64,000 bases of DNA from Staphylococcus argensis (GTDB lineage Bacteria > Bacillota > Bacilli > Staphylococcales > Staphylococcaceae), in the NCBI RefSeq assembly GCF_002902305.1, contig NZ_PPPX01000001.1, positions 140,462-204,461 of the forward strand, written 5' to 3'. The position numbers were made by a program, and so were the translations under genes. The notes beneath the pieces were generated by a model. That model was given only the letters and a program-made list of their open reading frames with translations. It had not been told where the DNA came from and ran no database searches. Shown here in pieces: positions 45,731 to 55,177 of the stretch (position 1 is the stretch's first letter; the number at the start of each line of letters is the position of its first letter).

Positions 45731-46208
45731 TGACCCCCATATAGTGGGAACTTTATAAAAACACTTTCGTTGAATTCAGTTAAAATGAATTGACGGAGGT
45801 GTTTTTCTATGCGCAGAGTGGCGTATTCAGTTGAAACAAAGTTTAAAGCAGTGAAGATGAAAGAAGAAGATTATACAACTAAAGAAATTATGTGTGAATT
45901 AAATATTAGAAATAGAACACAGGTAAAAACATGGTGGAGATGGTATAGAAAGGGTGAAACATATCGATTTAGTCAACAAGTAGGCAAACAATTCTCCTAT
46001 AATACTATAATAAAGGATTAGAGGAACTTTCTGAAAATAAGTTAAATAACTTTAATTCCATTGTAAAGGATATTGTCGAAAAGTACATTGAAAACTATAA
46101 TAATCGAATTCAACAAAAATTAGGCTACTTATCTCTTGTGCAATACAGAAAATTAGCAGCCTAATTCAAGTGTTTTTATGCGAGTACCATATTAAGGGTG
46201 CAGTGCCA
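45731..46208 (+). mobile_element. Deleted IS3-family insertion sequence remnant
   Basis: 478 bp. The ends are related inverted repeats: TGACCCCCATATAG...ATAAAAACACTT on the left, and the reverse complement of the right end TGGCACTGCACCCTTAATATGG...ATAAAAACACTT, shortened here to TGGCAC and ATAAAAACACTT. Inside are the start of orfA and the last 30 or so codons of orfB; about 1 kb between them is missing. No target duplication can be seen. Confidence 0.8.
45809..46164 (+). pseudogene. Fused, frameshifted IS3 transposase fragment (orfA start + orfB end)
   Basis: Codons from 45809 encode the IS3 orfA helix-turn-helix (RRVAYSVETKFKAVKMKEE, TKEIMCELNIRNRTQVKTWW). An 8-bp tandem duplication of CTATAATA (45997-46012) shifts the frame and gives a stop at 46019-46021. 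In the other frame, orfA continues as GLEELSENKLNN and passes directly into an orfB end (VEKYIENYNNRIQQKLGYLS, then VQYRKLAA), stopping at 46162-46164. The catalytic DDE core is deleted, so it cannot transpose by itself. Confidence 0.85.
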
Positions 46209-46305
46209 AACTCACCTCACCACGACTGGCGCTTTAAATTTCAAACGAAACGCTAATTTCACCCGCACTCTAAGCGCGCATTTTACCCTAAGTGACCACT
46301 ACCAC
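46209..46305. other. Short gap after the IS remnant
   Basis: About 100 bases between the IS end and the stop of the LOG gene. Nothing recognised; the string GTGCCAAACTC recurs at about 52650. Confidence 0.4.
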
Positions 46306-46872
46306 TTAATCGTATGTACGTACACCGAGTGGCTGATAGTTCTCAAGCGTTTCAAGCAATTCTTCTTTCGTATCACACAGAGGCGCGAGGTTCTTGTATT
46401 TCGCATCGATAAAGCCTTCGGTAATCATTCCATCGAGCATGTTCTGAAGCGGTTCAAAGAAACCGTTGATATTAAAGACAGCAATCGGTTTCTGATGAAT
46501 ACCGATTTGAGACCAACTGTACATTTCAAAGAATTCCTCGAGAGAACCTGCTCCACCTGGTGCCATGATAAAGGCATCTGCGAGTTCAGTCATCTTATTC
46601 TTGCGCTCGTGCATGGAATCGACGAGTACGAGTTCGCTCACTTTCTGACTCGTAATCTCTTTCTCATCTAACATCTTCGGCATGACGCCAATCGCATGAC
46701 CGCCTGCATCGAGTACGCCATCTTGTATCGCTCCCATGATACCAACGGAACCTGCGCCAAAGACGAGTTCGTAGCCTTGTTCGGCCATATATTTACCAAG
46801 TTGGTAGGCTTCTTTGACATAAATTTCATTTCGACCTTTGCTTGCACCGCAATAAACTGCAATTCGTTTCAC
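46306..46872 (-). CDS. LOG family protein (TIGR00730)
   Basis: 188 aa, Rossmann fold, with the family's PGGxG motif in APGGAGSLEEFFE (the usual Thr is Ser). LOG enzymes remove ribose-5-phosphate from nucleoside monophosphates (cytokinin activation in plants, purine salvage or disposal in bacteria). The start is a GTG behind AGGAGG. It lies third in a minus-strand run with the YaiI-type gene (12-base gap) and the charged coiled-coil gene, probably one transcript. Confidence 0.87.
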   Translation of the reverse strand: MKRIAVYCGASKGRNEIYVKEAYQLGKYMAEQGYELVFGAGSVGIMGAIQDGVLDAGGHAIGVMPKMLDEKEITSQKVSELVLVDSMHERKNKMTELADAFIMAPGGAGSLEEFFEMYSWSQIGIHQKPIAVFNINGFFEPLQNMLDGMITEGFIDAKYKNLAPLCDTKEELLETLENYQPLGVRTYD

Positions 46873-46884
46873 AATTGTTTCCTC

Positions 46885-47340
46885 CTATTTTGTATCATGT
46901 TCAATCAACTGTTGTAGCACTTGTTCAAACTGACGCCGCTGCTCCGCACTGTACTTTGAAGGGCCTTTCGTGCGCACACCACTACGACGTAATTGTGCAG
47001 ATTGGTGGCGTTGATCAAGTAATTGTTGAATATTGGTACTATTATATAGCTTACCATTGTGGTTACGAACTTGATAGACTTTGTCGAGAAGTAGGCTAGC
47101 CAAGCCATAGTCCTGCGTAATGACTAAGTCAGTGGGACGACTGATGGCGAGTAATTTGTAGTCTACAGCATCTGGACCATCGTCAACATACGTCACTTTG
47201 ACATGTTCTGGATAATCATTCAGTGAGAAATGGGTATAGCTACGTAATATAAGAACGGAGATGCCTGTTCCTTCAGTAAGTTCAACGATTGAATCAATGA
47301 CTGGACAAGCATCTCCATCTATAAGTATGCGGTTAAACAT
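46885..47340 (-). CDS. YaiI/YqxD family protein (DUF188)
   Basis: 151 aa with the DUF188 start RILIDGDACPV, PIN-like fold expected (acidic residues in DGDACP and DDGPDAVDY). Function unknown, possibly nuclease-like. The ATG at 47340 is chosen: it is one base past the stop of the upstream gene, and the family always begins just before ILIDGDACP. A longer frame reaching 47463 overlaps the upstream gene and is not needed. Confidence 0.86.
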   Translation of the reverse strand: MFNRILIDGDACPVIDSIVELTEGTGISVLILRSYTHFSLNDYPEHVKVTYVDDGPDAVDYKLLAISRPTDLVITQDYGLASLLLDKVYQVRNHNGKLYNSTNIQQLLDQRHQSAQLRRSGVRTKGPSKYSAEQRRQFEQVLQQLIEHDTK

Positions 47341-47341
47341 C

Positions 47342-47941
47342 TTAGCGTGCACCGTTGTCTTGGTTAGTAGCAGCGCGACGATCTTTCTGAGCGAGCTCTG
47401 CTTGTTCGTTCTGAACTTGTTCATGTGTGAGCTGTTTACTCTTTTGCGTAGCAGCATCGTCAAGTTCGCTCGGTGTAAAGCCAGCTTTTTTCATGTGTTT
47501 GTCGGCTTTTTTAAGATCTTTTTGACGTTGTTTTTCGTTCTGTTTTTGTACTTTTGCTTCTTGTTTACGACGTTTTTCAGCTTTTTTCTCTAACTTTTTG
47601 TCGAGTTTGTGTGCTTCTTTACGGTCTTTCTTCTCTTGTTTCTTTTCTTGCTTTTCGATATATTTCGGATCGTTTTGTTTCGCGATTTGTTTCAATCTGC
47701 GTTTTTGATCATATTGATGTTTCTTTTCAACAACGTAGTCTTTAGCGTCTCCAGATTTATCAACGACCGCGTCTTTAAAGTCCACGGATTTATGCGCTAC
47801 TTTCTTCGATGCGCGACCTGTAGCATCGGCAGCACGTTTAACATCTGGATGTTCTTTGATACGTTTACGTTCAGTGATTAATGGCACGAGAAATACTGGT
47901 GCGACTGTCACGATTGTGCGAATAAGTTTCTGTTTATCCAT
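47342..47941 (-). CDS. Hypothetical Lys-rich coiled-coil protein with an N-terminal membrane segment
   Basis: 199 aa. A hydrophobic stretch (about 5-22) is followed by a very basic helical region with long runs of Lys, Glu and Gln (80-165), then a polar end. It resembles YtxH-like or other small anchored coiled-coil proteins only in general form. GGAGGC lies before the ATG at 47941; an in-frame ATG seven codons upstream includes that site. First gene of the coiled-coil/YaiI/LOG transcript. Function unknown. Confidence 0.75.
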   Translation of the reverse strand: MDKQKLIRTIVTVAPVFLVPLITERKRIKEHPDVKRAADATGRASKKVAHKSVDFKDAVVDKSGDAKDYVVEKKHQYDQKRRLKQIAKQNDPKYIEKQEKKQEKKDRKEAHKLDKKLEKKAEKRRKQEAKVQKQNEKQRQKDLKKADKHMKKAGFTPSELDDAATQKSKQLTHEQVQNEQAELAQKDRRAATNQDNGAR

Positions 47942-48067
47942 ATACGTTGCCTCCATATTCATCTATACTATGTAGTCTAATACCCCTTAACGTTCGGCAG
48001 TAAACTTTGGCTTGATACGCCATTTCACTTTTATTATAACACGTCTCTTCTACAGCTAGTTGAGATA

Positions 48068-48136
48068 GTAAAAAAAGGATATGTTCTAGACGCAACGATG
48101 CAAGCATCAGATTAGAATGTCTGAACATATCCTTGT
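48068..48136 (-). terminator. Terminator of uppP
   Basis: Arms AAGGATATGTTC and GAACATATCCTT (48074-48085 and 48123-48134) with a long loop. On the minus strand the T-run TTTTTTTAC follows. Confidence 0.85.
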
Positions 48137-48145
48137 GTATCCTTA

Positions 48146-49021
48146 TTATTCACCACTAATACCTGTACCTAAGCCGAAACCAAAGTAGAGAATAGCGATG
48201 ATGACGACTAAGATAATACGATAGATGGCGAACGGAATTAATTTTATCTTATTGATTAAATGTAAGAATGTCTTGATTGCGATTAAGCCCACGATAAATG
48301 CTGCGACGAAACCTAAGAAATAGAAGGCGATATCTGTCGCATGAATACTACCAATATGTTTCACAAGTGAGAGACAGCTTGCGGCTAACATAATCGGTAC
48401 GGACATGATAAAGGTGAAGTCAGATGCAGATTTATGCGTCATCTTCATGTATACACCCGTGGAAATCGTTGAGCCTGAACGACTGAAACCTGGCCACATC
48501 GCTACGGCTTGAGATAGACCAATCACGAAAGCTTGGAAATAGCTGATTTGATCGACCGTTTGTGGATTCTTGATGCGACGACTTACGATATCAGCACCGA
48601 TCATGTAGAATGCGCCGATGAGTAGCCCGATCATAACTGTAGGTACACTGAATAAATATTCTTCAATTAAATCGTCAAAGAGCACGCCAAGTATACCTGC
48701 AGGAATCATACCGATTAAGATATGGAACAAGTTAAGTCGTTTCGGTTTAGAGCGGAAACCATCTACCGGTTCATTCTTGTATTTACCGATATGTAACATT
48801 TCGAAGTAACGTTCGCGGAAGACCCACGCTGCTGCGAATACTGAGCCGAGTTGAATGACTACTTTAAAGGTAAAAGCAGATTCAGGCCCAAGAAATTCTT
48901 TCGATTTCAAGAGAATATCATCTACGAGGATCATGTGACCAGTAGAAGATACAGGGGCAAACTCAGTCAGACCTTCAACGATCCCGAGAATAATCCCTTT
49001 AATCAATTCAATGATGATCAT
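48146..49021 (-). CDS. uppP: Undecaprenyl-diphosphatase UppP/BacA
   Basis: 291 aa, polytopic. It removes a phosphate from undecaprenyl diphosphate so the carrier can be reused for peptidoglycan and teichoic acid, and gives bacitracin tolerance. Family motifs are EGLTEFAPVSSTGHM (16-30, usually FLPVSSTGH) and PGFSRSGSTIS. Single gene, divergent from cydD. No strong ribosome site is seen before the ATG at 49021 beyond AAGTAGG. Confidence 0.94.
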   Translation of the reverse strand: MIIIELIKGIILGIVEGLTEFAPVSSTGHMILVDDILLKSKEFLGPESAFTFKVVIQLGSVFAAAWVFRERYFEMLHIGKYKNEPVDGFRSKPKRLNLFHILIGMIPAGILGVLFDDLIEEYLFSVPTVMIGLLIGAFYMIGADIVSRRIKNPQTVDQISYFQAFVIGLSQAVAMWPGFSRSGSTISTGVYMKMTHKSASDFTFIMSVPIMLAASCLSLVKHIGSIHATDIAFYFLGFVAAFIVGLIAIKTFLHLINKIKLIPFAIYRIILVVIIAILYFGFGLGTGISGE

Positions 49022-49188
49022 AATTTACCTACTTTCATATTCATTAATATTATCTTCGTTTCAATTCATTATCATAGCACATGATTTTTAAATTTTGCTA
49101 CTAATTCTATTAATTCAGTCTAAAGTTTCAGTAAGCGAAATGATTTATATTTCAACGTGAAGATTTATAATTGATAGAGGTGATCAAT

Positions 49189-50838
49189 GTGAAACGACTC
49201 ATGCAATACGCATTTCAATATAAATGGTTTCTGTTGTTATTAGGATTGATGAGTATCGGTGTGGCAAGTGCGGTTATCGCACAGAATATTACGATTGGTA
49301 AAGTGCTCCATCGTATTCTCATGCATGGCGAAGCACCACATGTCACGGTGTGGGTGATTCTATTAGCAAGTTTATTGCTACGCGCAGTATTCTCTAGCGC
49401 CAATGACATGGTAGGTAATCACTTAGCCGGACGTGTGCAGTATCGGCTCAGAAATACTATGTTAAAGCGGCGACTCATCCAACCGATTGGCGCTCAACTC
49501 GCATCGTTAACGCAAAGCATCAATGACATCTCTCCATTCTTTAATAATTATTTGCCTCAAGTGTTTAAATCGATGCTCGTGCCAGCCTTCATTATCGTAA
49601 CGATGTGTGTGATTCACCTCAATACTGCTTTAATCATGATGGTGACAGCACCTTTCATTCCTTTATTCTATATCGTTTTTGGTTTGAAAACGCAAGACGA
49701 AGCAAAAGACAAGATGACATACCTCAATCATTTTAGCCAACGTTTCTTAAACAAAGTTCAAGGGCTCGTGACACTAAGACTCTTTAGAAAGACGGAAGAC
49801 TCCATCGCTTCAGTAGAGCAGGAAAGTACGCGCTTTAGAACGCTGACGATGCAAATCTTGAAAAGCGCCTTCCTCTCAGGATTGATGCTGGAATTTATCA
49901 GTATGTTAGGAATAGGAATTGTCGCTTTAGAAGTAGGATTAGGACTCATCTTGTTCCATAATATCTCTTTCGAAACGGCAGTCATCGCCATTCTCTTTGC
50001 GCCTGAGTTCTACAACGCGATTAAAGATCTTGGACAATCTTTCCATACTGGTAAACAAAGTGAGGGAGCTGCTGACGTGGTCTTTGATATGTTGGATGAA
50101 TCAGAAGATACGCATCGTACGACCGCTGCTTATGATACGACTCAGACGCCGCTCGTTCGTCTGAATGATGTGAGCTTTCGATATGATGCCCAGCAACCTC
50201 AAGTGTTGCAACACATCGATTTAGACATCCGGCAAGGTGAACATCTGGCATTAGTGGGACCAAGCGGTGTAGGTAAAACGACCCTTGCACAATTAATTGC
50301 TCAATCGTTAAGACCGACACATGGCACAGTGACACATTCTTCGTCTCACTTACAAATAGGTATGTTGAGTCAATCCCCGTATTTGTTTAATGCGACAATA
50401 CGTGAGAATGTGACGATGTTCTACAATTATGCGGATGCTCAGGTTTGGCAAGTCTTAGAAGAAGTAGGGCTCAAGGACAAAGTTACGCATTTAACACATG
50501 GATTGGATACTCCGATAGGCGAAGGGGGAGAAATGCTTTCAGGTGGTGAAATGCGCCGTTTGGAACTCTCTCGTGTCTTATTATTACGGCCGGATTTGAT
50601 TATTCTAGACGAACCAACGACCGGACTTGATATTGAAACCGAGCAGCTAATTCAAGAGGCAATTGAGAAACATTTTAGTACCACAGCTATGGTGATGATA
50701 GCTCATCGTGCCTCTACGTTAAATCACGTTCAGCACCATATTGTCCTACTTGACGGTGGCATTCATCATAGCGGTGCGCACGACCAGTCTGAATCGAAGT
50801 ATGAGAGTGGAAGAGGTGAAGCCACAAATGAAGATTAG
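49189..50838 (+). CDS. cydD: Thiol reductant ABC exporter subunit CydD
   Basis: 549 aa, membrane domain (about 1-310) plus ATPase with Walker A GPSGVGKTT, signature LSGGEMRRLELSR, Walker B LIILDEPTTGLD and His in IAHRAS. CydDC exports cysteine and glutathione or transports heme, needed for cytochrome bd assembly. The GTG at 49189 follows GAGGTGATCAAT; a TTG 18 bases upstream would take in the ribosome site. The gene overlaps cydC by 11 bases. Fits S. aureus, where a CydDC pair lies near mgrA. Confidence 0.88.
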   Translation: MKRLMQYAFQYKWFLLLLGLMSIGVASAVIAQNITIGKVLHRILMHGEAPHVTVWVILLASLLLRAVFSSANDMVGNHLAGRVQYRLRNTMLKRRLIQPIGAQLASLTQSINDISPFFNNYLPQVFKSMLVPAFIIVTMCVIHLNTALIMMVTAPFIPLFYIVFGLKTQDEAKDKMTYLNHFSQRFLNKVQGLVTLRLFRKTEDSIASVEQESTRFRTLTMQILKSAFLSGLMLEFISMLGIGIVALEVGLGLILFHNISFETAVIAILFAPEFYNAIKDLGQSFHTGKQSEGAADVVFDMLDESEDTHRTTAAYDTTQTPLVRLNDVSFRYDAQQPQVLQHIDLDIRQGEHLALVGPSGVGKTTLAQLIAQSLRPTHGTVTHSSSHLQIGMLSQSPYLFNATIRENVTMFYNYADAQVWQVLEEVGLKDKVTHLTHGLDTPIGEGGEMLSGGEMRRLELSRVLLLRPDLIILDEPTTGLDIETEQLIQEAIEKHFSTTAMVMIAHRASTLNHVQHHIVLLDGGIHHSGAHDQSESKYESGRGEATNED

Positions 50839-52486
50839 ACCGGATAGAGATTTGATTCTTTCAATATTAGTAGGTATTATCGGTAGTTTAGTTGCACTAG
50901 GTATGTTCTTCCTCAGTGGCTATATGGTGACAGAAAGTGCATTAGGTGCACCACTCTTTGCCTTAATGGTGTTGATTGTTTCGGTTAAAATGTTTGGCTT
51001 TCTAAGAGCGATTGCACGTTACATTGAACGACTCCTTTCTCATCGGACGACGTTTACGATGTTGCGAGACGTTCGCGTTCAAATGTATCGTGGTCTTGTT
51101 CCTGTCGTTCCAGATGTCTATCGTCGCTTTCGCTCAAGTGATTTACTCGCACGTATCGTTAATCGCGTCGAGTCATTACAGAATGTTTATTTAAGAGTAT
51201 ACTATCCACCCATTGTTATTGGCATCACTGCTATCATTACATTGGTAACAATGATGTTCTTTTCATACGTTCATGCGTTAATCATCTTGGTGAGTATGAG
51301 CATTTCTTTAGGTGTATTGCCCTGGTTGAGTGCGAAGAAAGCACAGCGTTATATGCAACAAGTGGCGCGAGATGAATCGCAATTTTTAGGACGATATTAC
51401 GATTATAAAGCAGGATATTCAGAACTCGCTCGTTTTAACCAACAAGCGACCTACCATCAAATGGCTCAGGATGATTTACACCGTTATCAACGTTCGAGTC
51501 ATAAGGAGCAGCAGTTTATCGCGTTCTATGACCTTGGATTGAACCTCGTTTCAATGGTCGCGCTCTTTCTCACACTGTGGCTTGGGGTCGCTCAAGTGCA
51601 AGCAGGACACGTCAATGTCATTTATTTAACGAGTATCGTCTTGATGTTGCTCACATTGTTTGAACAAGCTGTACCGATGAGCAATGTAGCGTACTACAAG
51701 GCTGAGACAGATCGCGCTTGGCATGATATTAATGAGGTGATCGCGCATTCAACGTCTCAAGAGGTCACGTATAAGAGCGATGATTCTTCATTTGAGCCTT
51801 ATGAAATTGAATTACGTGATGTAGACTTTAGATATGCGAATCAAGAAACTCAGTTGCTGCGTAACGTCAACTTGTGTGTTCAAGAAGGAGAGCATGTTGC
51901 GTTGATTGGTCCTTCAGGTTCTGGTAAAAGTACGTTGCTACAACTTATCTTAGGTTTGTATCAAAGTGAAGCGGGCAGTGTAAAGATTCAAGGTACACCT
52001 ACGCACGAGCTTACTGATGAAGAGAAATATACACATATGAGTGGTGCGCTTCAGTCTCAACAATTATTTGATGGAACGTTAAGAGATAACTTACTTAGCG
52101 ATGCCAACGATGAGACTTTACGCGAGACGTTAAATCTCTTAGATTTAGACCACCTAGAGCTAGATAAAAGGGTGACGTTAGAAGGGCAAACACTGTCAGG
52201 TGGAGAGAAAGTTCGTCTCGGCATTGCGCGTTTGCTCTTACGCGATTTGCCTGTATGGGTTATCGATGAGCCTACAACGGCGCTAGATCGAGTGACTGCT
52301 GATCAAGTTATGAATGTACTCCATGAGCGCGCGCAGACTTTAGTTGTAGCAACCCATGATCTCAACGTATTACCGCAATTTGATAAAGTGGCAGTCGTAA
52401 TCGATGGTCAAATTGTTGAGTTTGATCGTTACGAGACATTGATGTCTACCGATTCTTATCTTAAACGTGTAGTTGAGTTGTCATAA
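50828..52486 (+). CDS. cydC: Thiol reductant ABC exporter subunit CydC
   Basis: 552 aa, partner of CydD: membrane domain (about 1-310) and ATPase with Walker A GPSGSGKST, signature LSGGEKVRLGIAR, Walker B VWVIDEPTTALD and His in VATHDLN. The ATG at 50828 with AGAGGTGAAG in front is chosen; reading frame extends further up inside cydD, but that part has no relation to the family. No cydAB genes lie in the window. Confidence 0.88.
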   Translation: MKIRPDRDLILSILVGIIGSLVALGMFFLSGYMVTESALGAPLFALMVLIVSVKMFGFLRAIARYIERLLSHRTTFTMLRDVRVQMYRGLVPVVPDVYRRFRSSDLLARIVNRVESLQNVYLRVYYPPIVIGITAIITLVTMMFFSYVHALIILVSMSISLGVLPWLSAKKAQRYMQQVARDESQFLGRYYDYKAGYSELARFNQQATYHQMAQDDLHRYQRSSHKEQQFIAFYDLGLNLVSMVALFLTLWLGVAQVQAGHVNVIYLTSIVLMLLTLFEQAVPMSNVAYYKAETDRAWHDINEVIAHSTSQEVTYKSDDSSFEPYEIELRDVDFRYANQETQLLRNVNLCVQEGEHVALIGPSGSGKSTLLQLILGLYQSEAGSVKIQGTPTHELTDEEKYTHMSGALQSQQLFDGTLRDNLLSDANDETLRETLNLLDLDHLELDKRVTLEGQTLSGGEKVRLGIARLLLRDLPVWVIDEPTTALDRVTADQVMNVLHERAQTLVVATHDLNVLPQFDKVAVVIDGQIVEFDRYETLMSTDSYLKRVVELS

Positions 52487-52561
52487 GTAGTGGGGATTAT
52501 GGACGATGAAAGTATAGTAGAGTAAGTTTAAAAATAGTTAAGTTGTGATCATATGGATTGA

Positions 52562-52613
52562 TGGTGCGCCTCAGTAGTTAGGTTTCGTGAACTGACTAGA
52601 GGTGCACCTTTAT
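52562..52613 (+). terminator. Terminator of cydDC
   Basis: Arms TGGTGCGCCTC and GAGGTGCACC, extended by GTAGTT/AACTGAC pairing, then TTTATTTTA. Confidence 0.82.
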
Positions 52614-52730
52614 TTTACGGTATTGCAGGGGGAGTATATGATGAGATGGGTGCCAAACTCCATTTTATGCAGTACGGGTGAGAAGCAATGTGCTAGCACA
52701 ATTTCCCGCAAAAAGTTAAGCACACATAAA

Positions 52731-52773
52731 TAGAGCGAGAGTATGAAATCATAGAGATTCATCTCCCGCTCGC
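52731..52773 (-). terminator. Likely terminator of mgrA
   Basis: Arms AGCGAGAGTATGAAATC and GATTCATCTCCCGCT with a few mismatches. Minus-strand reading ends in TATTTATG. Confidence 0.6.
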
Positions 52774-52822
52774 ACTTAACACATATACCATTGTGATATG
52801 AGTTATATATAACAATCGTCTA

Positions 52823-53263
52823 TTATTTATCTTTTTCAGTAAAAGCAGTGATAATCTTACCGAGTAAACGGTTAAGTTCTCTAAATTCGTCTTCTGTAAG
52901 TGAAGTTGCTTCAGCTACTTCGTTACAAGCAGAATCTAATTCTGGACGAATTTGTTCACTCTTCTCTGTTAAATGAATAAACACTTCACGTTGGTCAATT
53001 TCGGAACGTTCACGTTTGATTAAGTCAACTTGTTCCATGCGTTTTAGTAGTGGTGAAACTGTACCAGTGTCCAATGCAAGTTCAGTAACAACTTTCTTAA
53101 CATTGACTGGTGACTCTGACCACAATATAGTAAGAACTAGGAATTGTGGGTAAGTAAGTTTGTACTTTTTGAAGACATTGTTTGAATAGTAGCGATTAAC
53201 TTGTCTTTGAGCATTGTACAAACTAAAGCAAAGTTGCTCCTTCAAATTAAGTTGTTCAGACAT
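52823..53263 (-). CDS. mgrA: MarR-family global regulator MgrA
   Basis: 146 aa, about 85 percent or more alike to S. aureus MgrA by eye ([55 protein letters not shown]). The redox-sensing Cys12 that controls DNA release is present. In S. aureus MgrA controls autolysis, capsule, surface proteins and the efflux genes norA and abcA, and sarX. GGAGGAG precedes the ATG. It lies between cydC and the CobW-type gene, about 3 kb from norA. Confidence 0.97.
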   Translation of the reverse strand: MSEQLNLKEQLCFSLYNAQRQVNRYYSNNVFKKYKLTYPQFLVLTILWSESPVNVKKVVTELALDTGTVSPLLKRMEQVDLIKRERSEIDQREVFIHLTEKSEQIRPELDSACNEVAEATSLTEDEFRELNRLLGKIITAFTEKDK

Positions 53264-53516
53264 AAAGTTCTCCTCCAGACATTCTATCCGTAATTTTCTC
53301 TCTCTGTATTCGGATTTGAATCCGTCTTTGTTGTGTGATACAAATTTTTTAAAATACTTTTTCGCACTGCATTGCTAAAATAAAGTATGATTAAAGTGTA
53401 GAAGATATCCCTTGTTTTATCAAGTAAGAAGATAATTACTGAGATAACTACTAAAGGTCAAATAAAATATAATATTTAATTTTTACGCAAACGTTTGAAA
53501 AGAAATGAGTGATAAT

Positions 53517-54449
53517 ATGAAGAAAAGAACAAATAAAGAAGTGCGGGTTACAATTATCACCGGATTTCTAGGGAGTGGTAAAACGACCTTTCTTAATGAG
53601 TATATTAAATAATTATTAAATAATGATGAGAAATTAGCTATTATCCTTAATGAATATGGAAATTTTTACGTTGAAGATGACATAAAGCAGAGTCAAACTA
53701 AGGTGTATCCAATATTGAATGGTTGTGTATGTTGTGATTCGAGCACAGATTTAATCGATCGACTTATGGAATTAACGAAAGATCAATCTCTGACACACAT
53801 TATAATAGAAGCAACAGGAATTGCTCAGCCGCTCGATATTTATTCGGCATGTCTGTTTCCTGATTTAACGGACCGCTTGGCTGTGCCAACCATTATCGGA
53901 GTGGCAGATGCACAAGGTTTACTTACAACGGATGAATATTCACAAGATATGTCACGATTGATGAGTGATCAACTTGCTGCGAGTCATTTTATCATTATTA
54001 ATAAGACAGATTTAGTTGAGGATGACCATTTAAAGCACATCGATCATCTGTTGTCATACAGTAATACCTTTGCACCACGTGTGTATACTTCCTATGGGCA
54101 GGTGGATCTCGCTCAGATTGAACCTGTGGAACATCCTGAGGGCACGGCGAATGAATCTTACAAGAAATCTCATCTCGGTATCAACAGCTTGGTGTATACC
54201 TTTACGGGACCTGTACATCGGCAGTTGTTCTATCAGTTCATCTTAAAGCTACCTTCAAATGTACTGCGGTTAAAGGGTTATATGCGCTTTCGAGACATGC
54301 CTGAGACGACTTACTTCTTCCAATATGCATCAGGTATGCCAAGTTATGAGATAGTAGAAAGAGAAGCGTCATTAACGCTCGTATTGATAGGAGAAGAGTT
54401 GGATATCAATCGCTTAAGAAATCAATTAGATATGTTGCAGTTTACTTGA
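53517..54449 (+). pseudogene. CobW-type G3E GTPase gene broken by an in-frame stop
   Basis: One frame of 310 codons encodes a CobW C-terminal/G3E family GTPase, a metal (often zinc) chaperone: Walker A GFLGSGKTT at residues 16-24, then a TAA at codon 32 (53610-53612), then LLNNDEKLAIILNEYG, metal-binding GCVCC with Cys70, Cys72 and Cys73, NKTDL (guanine contact) and a CobW C-terminal domain. Without the stop the protein would be complete. Restart at the GTG of 53703 would lose the Walker A loop and so cannot give an active GTPase. A single-base change to a stop or a sequencing error fits best. Confidence 0.85.
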
Positions 54450-54522
54450 TAAGAACGTCATGAAATAGACAATCTTTAGTGCATGATTTACAGTATAATT
54501 AAGGAAAAGGAGCGACGATGCT

Positions 54523-54840
54523 ATGACAACTCATAATGAAGATTATTATGAAAGACAATACAAATTTGAACGTAATTTCATTCGAATTCCATTTGTTGTA
54601 TTTGCAGTAATCGTGCTGTTATGCAATATCTTTTTCGCGGATATCAATATCATGCTCGTATTATTTGGTCTTTTCTTCTTATATAATGGTGGAATTTTAT
54701 TTATTGCGTTTATTAAACATTTCAAACGAGCGACGATATTAACATTGATATTGTTTATACTATCCTTAGCTTTATTTGGAACGTTAATGTATCTTTACGC
54801 AGATGCTAATCACTTATTGGATAAAAAGCACGGATTGTAA
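54523..54840 (+). CDS. Small membrane protein of unknown function
   Basis: 105 aa: a polar start with several Tyr and Arg (1-20), then three hydrophobic helices (about 20-42, 45-65, 68-92), and a His-Lys-Asp end. Not recognised. AAGGAG stands before the ATG. It ends at a terminator shared with the convergent 89-aa gene. Confidence 0.7.
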   Translation: MTTHNEDYYERQYKFERNFIRIPFVVFAVIVLLCNIFFADINIMLVLFGLFFLYNGGILFIAFIKHFKRATILTLILFILSLALFGTLMYLYADANHLLDKKHGL

Positions 54841-54860
54841 TAGGAAAATAGAGAATACGA

Positions 54861-54904
54861 AGAAAGAGCGGGACAATGGCGTGTGCATTGTCCTGCTCTT
54901 TTTA
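54861..54904. terminator. Bidirectional terminator
   Basis: Stem AGAGCGGGACAATG / CATTGTCCTGCTCTTTTT, with AAAG on the left; between convergent genes. Confidence 0.93.
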
Positions 54905-54906
54905 GC

Positions 54907-55176
54907 TTACATTTTAAAAATACAAATATATAATGCGACGAATTCGACAAAGGTCATAAGATAGATGTACTTTAACGGCAATTTCTTGGCCTTATCAAGC
55001 TCCCAATGTGGATAACGGCGTTCGTAATAGAAGAGCTGCATTAGGAAAAGTCCGATGCCTAAAGGAAGGCAGCACAGAATGATCGCAACTCCACGGCTCA
55101 TACCGACTTTGTGCCAGAGATGACCGATGAGCAGTTGCAGTAAGACGATAATGATAATAAATAATAGGATATTCAT
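54907..55176 (-). CDS. Small membrane protein of unknown function
   Basis: 89 aa with three hydrophobic stretches (about 2-20, 28-48, 68-86) and a charged loop RRYPHWELDKAKK between the second and third. Not recognised. Its ATG is one base past the stop of the DUF1361 gene, so both are in one transcript. Confidence 0.7.
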   Translation of the reverse strand: MNILLFIIIIVLLQLLIGHLWHKVGMSRGVAIILCCLPLGIGLFLMQLFYYERRYPHWELDKAKKLPLKYIYLMTFVEFVALYICIFKM

Positions 55177-55177
55177 A

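Larger units (their letters stand above)
52487..52822. other. Intergenic region between convergent cydC and mgrA
   Basis: About 336 bases with the cydC terminator (52562-52613), an mgrA-side hairpin (52731-52773) and a stretch around 52640-52710 carrying GTGCCAAACTC, which also follows the IS remnant. No gene. Confidence 0.55.

Noticed and set aside
53488..53497. cre-like palindrome CAAACGTTTG before the CobW-type gene
   Set aside because: The outer bases do not fit the cre consensus (two fixed positions wrong).
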